From positions 13,127-77,126 of the forward strand of contig CH002032.1 of assembly GCA_000149265.1 (NCBI GenBank): DNA of 64,000 bases, read 5' to 3'. The notes beneath the pieces are model-generated. The model did no database searches. It saw only the letters and a program-made list of their open reading frames with translations, and was not told the origin of the DNA. This document shows positions 58,076 through 64,000 of the stretch, piece by piece (within the stretch, counting starts at the first letter, position 1; every line of letters starts with the position of its first letter). This stretch comes from Ciona savignyi. Taxonomy: Eukaryota; Chordata; Ascidiacea; Phlebobranchia; Cionidae. Both the position numbers and the translations under genes were made by a program.

Positions 58076-59449
58076 TGTGCTCTTTTGTTATTAAACCAAA
58101 TAAGAAAAGGCGTGTATTGAAGAAAAGGTTTGTATATTACTAGTACCACAGACAGTTTAATCTTTAATGCCAATGGTTGTCCACTTATATACCATATACC
58201 ATTAGGCTTTTTAAATAATCTTAAACGTCTCATATTTAGGTTAAACTGATTAATCAATGGCATGTTAATGTTCTTAGTCAAAAAATTGAGGCATTTTTAA
58301 ATGCTTAATGTACAACCTTTTAAATACCAAACAAATAATTGTAAAAAGGATACTAATACATAAAATATAGTATCTAGTCTCCCAATTTTATTTAGGACTC
58401 AAAAGCGAAAAACAGTTCGTAGCTCCGACAACACTGTTCTTATGCTGTAACATATATCTTATAGCTGCGGATTTGTTTCTAAAATATAACTTAATATTAT
58501 AAAGACATTAGTCTTATGACAAAAAAGCAACTTTATGATTATGCCGAGAATGTCACTAGAAGCCATTTAATAAGTTAGTTAGTACATTTTTTCTCCTTTG
58601 TTACAGTATAAAATAGCAAAAAAATACACCTAAGATAGGATATTTGTGTTATTATTTTGCGTTACAACTTTATGATTGCATTTCCTTAGTATTTGGTGAC
58701 GTCACTTGTATAAGATCCTGTTGGGAAGTGATTAATTTTGATGACAAGTTTAACGTTAACTTGACAAACTCTCTCTAAATTGGCGCATATCTGTACATAT
58801 CTAAATGCTGAATGTGTGGTGGTTGGTATAAATTCATGATTCTAAAATATGGAGAATACTCTAATCACATATGTGTTATTTCAGTTTTTCAAATAAAAAC
58901 TAGTCTTTACCAATCTTATGACATGGTCATTCAAATAGGATATTTAAAATAAAAATTGATGGTATGGTACTGGTCTACTACACCGTATATACCCTCATGT
59001 TGTATAGTATATCAGGCATTGTAGTGACATACACTAATTGCAAAGGGAAGTACTACTGAGCTCTATTCGATTAGTCAAGCCGTCTGTTGATCATAAAAAT
59101 GTTTTATTTTGTGTTGTTTAAAATGTGCATAACAGAACAGTTAACTCGCTCTTTATTAGTATTTACCTGGGTAACTGATATGTAGGTATATAAACCATAG
59201 GCCTACCAAACAGAATTAGTCACTAGCCCATAAACTGTACAATTGATATTTGATGTTGATTCATTTATGTTATCTAAAATAAAAAAAGTTTTGTGTTGTT
59301 ATTTTGCCTGGATTTGGATACTGTATCCGCTATATATTTCAAATAATTTTATTTTTTGTTGAAGTGTTTTAACTACTCTTCATTTTGTCATGTTTTCCTA
59401 TTTTTGTGTCACTGCTGCTATTTGTTCTTGCAGCAAGTTTATCCGACCG

Positions 59450-59662
59450 ATTAGTCTGGTGGTTTAGTGCATTGCCTTTCAGCCATAGGGTGGCAGCTTC
59501 AAAACTGGTCTCTGGCGAGTCGATTGTCCTTGGGCAAAGCACTTAACCGAAATTGCCTGAACCCAATGAATTATTGGGTTCTACTAGCTTCGGTAACCCG
59601 ATGGTGGGCGCAAGATAATTGGTTTTCCCACTCACGGTGATAAATATGAATATCCTATCATA
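59450..59662 (+). mobile_element. SINE-B with internal deletion
   Basis: Head GTCTGGTGGTTTAGTGCATT, GTCCTTGGGCAAAGCACTTA, CTTCGGTAACCCGATGGTGG and tail CACGGTGATAAATATGAATA. It lacks the segment between GGGTTCTACTA and the core. Confidence 0.85.
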
Positions 59663-62161
59663 AAAATGAATAAAACTTTACTACAAAGCAATATCCATTT
59701 TAAGGGATTTTGATTTTTAAAGATTTTAGTTAAACATATTCATAAAGGCAATCAGGTGCTGTTTAAAGCATTTACCAGTATAGACATTTGTATCACCAAC
59801 TGTTGCATTTTAATTTCCTTCGCTCTAGTATTTGTATATACAGCAATGAAGTCAAGATTATGTGATTTTAGTGCACCATATATCAAAATGGTAATACACC
59901 ATATTGACCATAATGTCCATAAAGGAGTACATGTACATCAATTGCATTTAGATCAGCTAAGCTTTTTCAGATTAATTAAAATTCACAGATGAAATTCTCA
60001 AAATGTAGATTTTCTTAATTTGGATAATTCATTTTAAATTTTCCTTTTCTTGGATAGCCTACTTCACTTGCTTAGTACCAGAATTGTGTTTTGATGTATA
60101 TAATTAACATTGTCTGTAAAACTATCAGAAATGTCATGTTGTGTATCTTCAATGTGTATTCAAAAAAACAGTAATTCTTTGTACAACAACATAAAATATA
60201 CAACTGACAATATTAATAAAACCGAAACTAGTTTTTTAAATACAAGTCGGTAAGCGACACAATTGCGCATTCTAATTTTTTAAGACAATGTTAAATCATA
60301 TGTGGAATTGTATCAACCTTAAATTTACACTAATGGACAATTATTTCAGTGCGTCTGGTTAGTAATTTCTATGTTGTGATAGATAAATATATATGTTCTA
60401 ATAGAAATTATATGGATCCATAATACAAAAGCAGCTATTCAGGTAGCCACTGGTAATTACCGACAAGATAATTTTTGTTTTATGTTGGTTTATCCCATTT
60501 GATTAACAAAAGAACAAAACCCCAAAACAAAAGATTTAAAAAAATGCTTTATTTTAACACTTAATACTGATATTAATTATAACTTATAATTCTATAATTT
60601 AATACTGATATTAATTATAACTTATAATCTTATAATTTATAAGAACCTAAATTAATGGCACTTTACAGTAGACACACAGTCCACTACCCCATGCTTCAAA
60701 TTCCTAATAAAAATAATCCATTTCTATTCAGCTTTATGTTGGATTTCTATCTATCTTGCAGACTCCTTAACCTAATATACTAAAACTTTGGAAATTCTAA
60801 CCCAGGTTTAAACAGTAATCTTAACCCCAGAACTAACCCCATCCCCATTCCTAACACTTTAACTATAACGGCATCATCTTTATTTTAGTGTGTAGTTTCC
60901 CCTCTTCCCTCATAACCTCCTTTTAGTTTTCCCTAGAATTGAGGGTGGAAAGTTTGGGCTGGGGTTAATCACACTAACTACAAAGTTTCCTTGATTACTT
61001 ATTGTTCAACTTTCCTCCTTTTCGCGTTGTATAAACATAGGCATTAGAGCAAAGTACAATGCACTCCGATGAAAATTTAGTATACTGTACACCAATACAC
61101 GCCCATTGTCCGACCTTCGGTGGTTATTGTATTAAAGGCATGCCTCAGTGAAAAACAATTCCAAACGCGAAGGTTAGACTGCCGTTTATAGACGTCGCGT
61201 TTAGTGCGTAATGTTCACTATCCTGCAATTTGAATATTTTATTATTTACCAGACATCAAAGGATTTAATGAGGTGTTTTTTATGTTATTTGGCTTGTTAG
61301 TTAGTAATTTTGATATAGGATTAACAAATCACAACGTTTTCGCTTAGGTTTTAATAGACTTTTTTTCGTGGTACAATACAGAAAATACAAGGCGGCACAT
61401 ACCACAAAAATGTACGAAATATTCATGTTCGTAATCAGGACAGACTTTACTTTCACGTTATCCTAACTGGTTAGACAGTTGCGCAAAGACATGAAAAGTT
61501 AGGCCTTCTCATATTTGCTGTTAATCATCAATTTGTGTTTACCCTGAGTAAGAATAGCGCAAAGTACGTCGGGCAGGAGAAATCAAACAACCTATTGATT
61601 GTCGGCTAGTTTGTTCACACGAACTTTCCCTGACAATGAAACAGCATAACCGTATAGTTGCTGTAAGTTTCTGTTGGTTGCATTAATTCTTTAAAGACCG
61701 ATCGCACTGGATATAAGTTGTTTTCGAGCAGTGATTAATAATAGGTTTCCTGGAGAGTGTGTACATAAACAAAGAATTAGTATAGTAGTCGATACTGGTA
61801 ACGATATAGGATAATAAATTGATGTAATAGCGTTTACATGCTTAATATATGGAATGCATTATACTAGATTCGTTCACTGCTATGCATTGTTTCGTAGAAT
61901 TCTCCGACCGCCGAATTAAGGTCAGTCAGTTCAACAGTATTCCGGCTGCTAATTAATTAAATCTGAGTTCTAAATTCGAACCTTTTTCGTTAGCGTGCGT
62001 CGTCGAGTGCTTTCGAGATTTCTTCTGTCAGCGAACACTTTTCATTGTGACTTTCCGCCTAAGTTGATTATCGCCCGTCGATGTCTTATCTCGTAACTAT
62101 TCAAAAGTTTATAATTCTTGGTTCCGAGTTTTAGTTGATTCGTTTCAGTCCAGTAAAGGAG
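59663..62161. other. Gene-poor AT-rich segment
   Basis: No exon recognised. It holds a two-unit tandem repeat at 60558-60645 (AATACTGATATTAATTATAA twice, step about 41 bp) and a MITE-like stretch at about 60790-61020 (AACCCCAGAACTAACCCC, CTCTTCCCTCATAACC). Confidence 0.5.
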
Positions 62162-62455
62162 CTAAGAGGCAAGTAGTAAGTTTAGAAACAAAAAGTAGAA
62201 GGTATAACGCAATATGGCAAAAGCTAGATAATAGACTATTAGGAATGAAAAGTAGATAACTGCAAAACGTAATAAAGTAGAAACTAAATATCTACTACCA
62301 AGCAAACTTAAGAGGCAAGTAGTAAGTTTAGAAATGAAAAATAAAGAACGGTAAAACCTAAAACATAATACGGTAGAAACGGGACATACACTATTAGTAA
62401 TGAAAAGTAAAAAAAAACGGTAAAATGTGATAAGGTACAAAACTGGTCATATACT
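62162..62455. repeat. Two tandem units of about 146 bp
   Basis: TAAGAGGCAAGTAGTAAGTT begins at 62163 and again at 62309. Each unit also contains an ACTATTAGKAATGAAAAGTA half, so an older 70-75 bp unit underlies it. Hydrophobic minus-strand frames here arise from the A-rich repeat. Confidence 0.88.
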
Positions 62456-63356
62456 ACCAGAGACGACAGTTTAGCTTTAATGCTCGTTAGCAGTGTCGGT
62501 GTTATTGAACACGTCAACATTTAAGAGAAAAAAAGATTTATTTGGATAAAACTTACAACTTTTATATCTGAGAGCTTATTTTATTACAGGATACGCTGCG
62601 AAATTATTCGGCTTATAGGTGTGAAACTCGCGTCTAATGCTACACAGCTACATCACAAGCAAAGAAAACACACCGTAAGAAGCAAAGAGTTACACGGTTT
62701 TAAAACTGAGAGCCGAATTACTTGAAGCCCAAGTAGCATGCGGCTGTGGGAATTGACAACCTCGAGTTTCGAGTTACCAAGCACCATCAAGCCAAGCAAT
62801 GGCCGACGCTAGAAAATGTTGCATATACCTTCCCAATGAAAGGAAACTGGAGCTGAACGTGCAGGTGAAGTTACTTTTCTCTTTCTAGCTTTCTTTTGTG
62901 GGGAATCTGCGCACGTCAGAGGGAAAAGGTCCTTAATTATTGCAGAGTGCGTCCCCAACAAGTTCAAGTCGCGAGGTTTACCTACTTTTTCCTCTACCCT
63001 ACTCAAACGAGGTTAATTAGTAAAAATAAACCCGATAAAGGCACAAATTACCAGAAAAGCGCGTTATTTAATTTTGTTATAAGAATAAACACCCCGCCAT
63101 TTGGTATATAGCCTTTACGCAAATTCGTCACTTGCTCAATGCTTGTTGATATTGTCACGGCGTTGAAGTGAAGTAGCAAACGCCTTATGACGAGTCATAG
63201 TGTGGTGAAATCCTGTATTCGTCAATCGTGAGTCACAATTGGTTTGTTACGTCGATAATGTCCGACCTCGTCATTTTCGACTTTTCTAAGCGATTTATCT
63301 AGTCGCTTACTATTTGTAGTGGAAATCTATTTAAAGTACTATCGTAACGTCCACAG

Positions 63357-63789
63357 CCGAAGCTACTTGGCCGAGATTTATTGGACATTGTCGCCGACCA
63401 CTTCAAGCTACGAGAAAAGGAGTATTTTGGAATCGCCTACAAAAGCGAGGGGTGAGTGTTTATTTCCGCGCATGAAACTGCCCGAAGTGAAAAAGGAAAC
63501 AAAATGTTCACTAAATCAAGGCTCCGGGTTTCATATGGGCTGAGATTAGTCTGTTATTTATTTTACTTATTTAACGATGTAGTTTCCGTTTTTTTACATT
63601 ATTTTTTCACTTTTTTAAATAAACTTTTTTACCTTTTTCTAACATTTTATAATAATCTCAAAACTTGATTCTAATCACTTGTCTTCATGCCAGAGGACAC
63701 TATTCCTGGTTGCAAAATGACAAACGAGTTTTGGATCAAGATGTTCTAAAAAAATCAACGTCCCGAATTGATCTGCTCTTCGCCGTAAA
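63357..63789 (+). CDS. First visible exons of a FERM-domain protein (runs off the window)
   Basis: Exon 63357-63451 (after CGTCCACAG; ends GAGGG|GTGAGT) and exon 63694-63789 (after TTCATGCCAG; ends GTAAA|GTGAGTG) join in phase. Together they read GRDLLDIVADHFKLREKEYF, then GIAYKSEGGHYSWL, then DKRVLDQDVLKK and DLLFAVK. The LLDxVxxHxxLxEKxYFGxxY...WLxxxKxxxxQ layout, followed by a beta strand ending in F-x-VK, is the N-terminal ubiquitin-like lobe (F1) of FERM domains, found in band 4.1, ERM and FRMD proteins and some tyrosine phosphatases. These link membrane proteins to the actin cortex. The protein start lies upstream and was not located. Which FERM subfamily cannot be told from about 60 residues. 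Confidence 0.68.
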
Positions 63790-63911
63790 GTGAGTGTTTT
63801 ATTAAGTTTTGCGTTGGCTTTGTTAGCCTTACAGGTACCTAATTTGATCCCAAACCTGGTCCTGTTTGCCAGTGAAGTTAAATCATTTTAAAATCCAAAT
63901 AACAACATATA

Positions 63912-64000
63912 ATAAGCTAGCTGACGGTTGTGTCCTTGGGCAAGTCACTTATCGTACACAGCCGGAACTCAGTGGATTATTGTGTAGTACGAAAAACAAA
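63912..64000 (+). mobile_element. SINE-B, cut by the window end
   Basis: CTAGCTGACGGTTGTGTCCT, TTGGGCAAGTCACTTATCG and CTCAGTGGATTATTG match the SINE-B body. In the intron after the second FERM exon. Confidence 0.8.

Noticed and set aside
62162..62520. Hydrophobic minus-strand frames of 70-92 codons
   Set aside because: They are the translation of an A-rich tandem repeat read on the opposite strand, not membrane proteins.
63694..63789. Fringe-like glycosyltransferase exon (DLLFAVK resembles the start of fringe proteins)
   Set aside because: Joining it in phase to exon 63357-63451 gives a FERM F1 pattern across about 60 residues, which explains far more of the sequence.

Overview
The window looks like nuclear DNA of a tunicate, most likely a Ciona-type ascidian. 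This is an inference from AT-rich sequence, genes cut into many small exons by short GT-AG introns, abundant small tRNA-like SINEs and short DNA transposons, and deuterostome-type protein families. No database could be searched. Gene models were built by hand from splice sites, reading phase and protein logic. No rRNA gene, functional tRNA gene, CRISPR array or bacterial-style operon is visible.

Layout. 1-5540 is the edge of a tandem satellite (about 191-bp monomer, with a 5-monomer higher-order period). 6364-16561 (+) is a mosaic gene: many tiny phase-2 exons, including a paired exon cassette repeated four times, lead into one large exon with two C2H2-like zinc fingers and a Crypton-like tyrosine-recombinase domain, followed by a duplicated small exon and a Tudor-like exon. 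18262-26790 holds two copies of a duplicated block. The right copy carries exons 1-3 of a complete five-exon DXD glycosyltransferase gene (22396-25759, minus, 393 aa). The left copy has only exons 1-3. A deleted Ty3/gypsy element with intact LTRs sits in the left block, and the right block preserves the empty site. 26862-29834 (+) is an unrecognised single-pass membrane protein gene.

31805-36162 (minus, 440 aa) and 39887-46000 (+, 462 aa) are two divergent GT31 beta-1,3-glycosyltransferase paralogues. The minus-strand copy has changed acidic residues at both catalytic positions. 47108-50772 (minus, 286 or 319 aa) is a type II membrane protein whose ectodomain resembles the terminal domain of short-chain collagen C4, without a Gly-X-Y tract. 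52395-53277 is a piggyBac-like element with TTAA target sites. 55300-63300 is gene-poor, with SINEs and tandem repeats, and the first visible exons of a FERM-domain gene lie at 63357-63789 and run off the window.

The genes do not form one pathway, but four glycosylation or cell-surface loci are clustered: the GT32-type gene, its truncated copy and the two GT31 genes, which would act in the Golgi. The most unusual locus is the recombinase gene, a plausible domesticated transposon protein with a repeated, phase-symmetric exon cassette.
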